From the NCBI GenBank assembly GCA_964036315.1, contig CAXIWW010000817.1, positions 4,251,501-4,315,500 on the forward strand: a stretch of DNA of 64,000 bases. The letters run 5' to 3'. The number at the start of each line of letters is the position of its first letter. Position 1 is the stretch's first letter. The translations under genes and the position numbers were made by a program. Below the pieces are notes generated by a model. The model saw nothing but the letters and a program-made list of their open reading frames with translations. It searched no databases and was not told the origin of the DNA. Below, one piece after another: positions 62,631 through 64,000 of this stretch. The DNA comes from Acanthosepion esculentum. Lineage: Eukaryota > Mollusca > Cephalopoda > Sepiida > Sepiidae.

Positions 62631-62960
62631 GACACCGCACCCAGGAGACTGTCCCAGAAAGACCCACGCAGACGACCCCCAGTCCCAGAAAGTCCCACGC
62701 AGACGAGTCCCCACCCAGGAAACAGTCCCAGAATGTCCCCCGCAGACGACCCCCCACCCAGGAGAGAGTCCCAGAATGACCCACGCAGACGACCCCCAGT
62801 CCCATAAAGTCCCACGCAGACGACCCCCAATCCCACAAAATCCCACGCAGACGACACCGCATGAAGGAGACTGTACCAGAAAGACCCATGCAGACAACAC
62901 CCAGTCCCAGAAAATCCCATACAGACGACACCCCACCCAGGAGACAGTCCTAGATATCCC
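62631..62960 (-). repeat. Satellite E long-range duplicate, copy 2
   Basis: Partner of 58366-58695 at an offset of 4265 bp. It differs by scattered substitutions only, for example GAATGTCCCCC and AAATCCCATAC. A third, partial relative begins near 63740-63930. Confidence 0.85.
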
Positions 62961-64000
62961 ACGCAGACGACCCCACACCCAGAAGCCAGTCCCAGAAAGT
63001 CCCACGCAGACGACCGCCAGACAGGAGAGTGTCCCAGCAAGTCCCACGCAGACGACCCCCAGTCCCAGAAAATCCCACGCAGACGAACCCCACCCAGGAG
63101 ACAGTCCTAGATATCCCACGCAGACGACCCCCCACCCAGGAGACAGTCCCAGAAAGTCCCACGCAGACGACCCCAAGACAGGAGAGTGTCCCAGCAAGTC
63201 CCACGCCGACGACCCCCAATCCCAGAAAATCCCACGCAGACGAAGACCCACCCAGGAGACAGTCCCAGTTAGTCCCACGCAGACGACCCCCAGTCCTAGG
63301 AAGTCCCATGCAGACGACCACCAGCCAGGAGACAATCCCAGAAAGTCCAAAAAAGACGACCCCCACCCAGGAGACAGTCCCAGAAAGTCCCACGCAGAAG
63401 ACCCCCAGTCCCATAAAGTCCCACGCAGACGACACCGCACCCAGGAGACTGTCCCAGAAAGACCCACGCAGATGACCCCCAGTCCCAGGAAGTCCCACGC
63501 AGACGACCCCCAGTCAGGAGACAATCCCAGAAAGTCCCACGCAGACTACCCCCCAACCATAAGACAGTCACAGAAAGTCCCACGCAGACGACCTTCAGTC
63601 CTAGAAAGTCCCACGCAGACGACCACCACCCAGGAGACATTCCCAGAAAGTCCCAAAAAGACGACCCCCACCCAGGAGACTGTCCCAGAAAGTCCCATGC
63701 AGAAGACCCCCAGTCCCACAAAGTCCCACGCAGACGACACCGCACCCAGGAGACTGTCCCAGAAAGTCCCACGCAGACCAGTCCCCACCCAGGAAACAAT
63801 CCCACAAAATCCCACGCAGACGACACCGCATGCAGGAGACTGTACCAGAAAGACCCATGCAGACAACCCCCAGTCCCAGAAAGTCCCATGCAGACGACAC
63901 CCCAGCCAGGAGACAGTCCTAGATATCCCACCCAGACAACCCCCCACCCAGGAGACAGTCCCAGAAAGTCCCACGCAGACGACCCCAAGACAGGAGAGTG

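Larger units (their letters stand above)
35183..64000. repeat. Giant imperfect palindrome E+ C- B- | B+ C+ E-
   Basis: Three satellite families are arranged in mirror order around about 47310. E/C boundaries lie at about 37427 and 54870, and C/B boundaries at about 39446 and 54030. Each pair is the same junction in reverse complement. Private variants match across arms in E (next to the E/C junction) and in B (39841-39929 with 53761-53849). Segment lengths differ: B 7.9 against 6.7 kb, C 2.0 against 0.84 kb, E 2.2 against at least 9.1 kb. Satellite D interrupts the left arm only, within the window. Confidence 0.88.
54871..64000 (-). repeat. Satellite E, minus orientation, reaching the window edge
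   Basis: At least 9.1 kb of E reads as CCCAGTCCCAGAAAGTCCC and ACGCAGACGACC on the + strand. Short units are 31 bp; long units are about 43 bp with ACCCAGGAGACAG. The two alternate irregularly and longer segments are duplicated (listed separately). Open frames reach 614 codons on the minus strand (VCVGLSGTGGRLRGTFWDW-like) and 550 codons on the plus strand (SPRKSHADDPQSQKVPRRR-like). They overlap each other in every frame, so they follow from composition. The first 450 bp mirror the left-arm E. The array continues past the window. Confidence 0.94.

Noticed and set aside
1..64000. Phasing of unit lengths with the DNA helix (31 bp about 3 turns, 73 bp about 7 turns, 22 bp about 2 turns).
   Set aside because: Satellite D (60 bp) and the 43-bp E unit do not fit, so the pattern is too weak to report as a finding.
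1..64000. Telomeric repeats, rRNA or tRNA genes.
   Set aside because: No TTAGGG-, TTAGG- or TTTAGGG-type runs and no rRNA or tRNA signatures were seen on either strand.

Overview
This window holds no gene that I can support. From end to end it is tandemly repeated satellite DNA, with essentially no unique sequence. I see five unrelated satellite families, called A to E here. There are no bacterial-type genes, operons or ribosome binding sites, and no rRNA, tRNA or intron-exon structure. Very long arrays with higher-order structure, several families and repeated inversions point to heterochromatin of a eukaryote: centromeric, pericentromeric, subtelomeric, or on a sex or B chromosome. I cannot name the species. 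All periods and counts were made by eye.

Layout. (1) 1-27976 is satellite A: 22-bp monomers in about 85 superunits of roughly 250-620 bp, each closed by a conserved spacer of about 150 bp. It contains a near-identical 3.74/3.76-kb tandem duplication (1-3738 and 3739-7498) and a 3.2-kb inverted block (13880-17053). (2) 27977-30644 is satellite B: 73-bp monomers in a three-monomer, about 219-bp higher-order repeat, + orientation. (3) 30645-31433 is satellite C, about 393 bp, +. (4) 31434-32149 (+) and 32150-35182 (-) are satellite D, 60-bp monomers, folded back on itself. (5) 35183-37427 is satellite E (31-bp and about 43-bp units), G-rich on the + strand. (6) 37428-39446 is C, minus. (7) 39447-47310 is B, minus. 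(8) 47311-54030 is B, plus. (9) 54031-54870 is C, plus. (10) 54871-64000 is E in the opposite orientation.

Written as a string the window reads A(+,-,+) B+ C+ D+ D- E+ C- B- | B+ C+ E-. The second half is a giant imperfect palindrome with its centre at about 47310. The B/C and C/E boundaries occur at the same base in both arms, and both arms carry the same private variants in the same order. The first B+C block is a third, inverted copy of the same B/C boundary. The arrays therefore look like products of large inverted duplication followed by array expansion and contraction, not independent insertions.

Long open frames (up to 614 codons) occur in E and shorter ones in A. They follow from unit lengths of 22, 31 and 43 bp, all 3n+1, with few or no stops in the unit. 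Every frame cycles into the next without meeting a stop. I treat them as compositional artefacts, though the property is worth recording.
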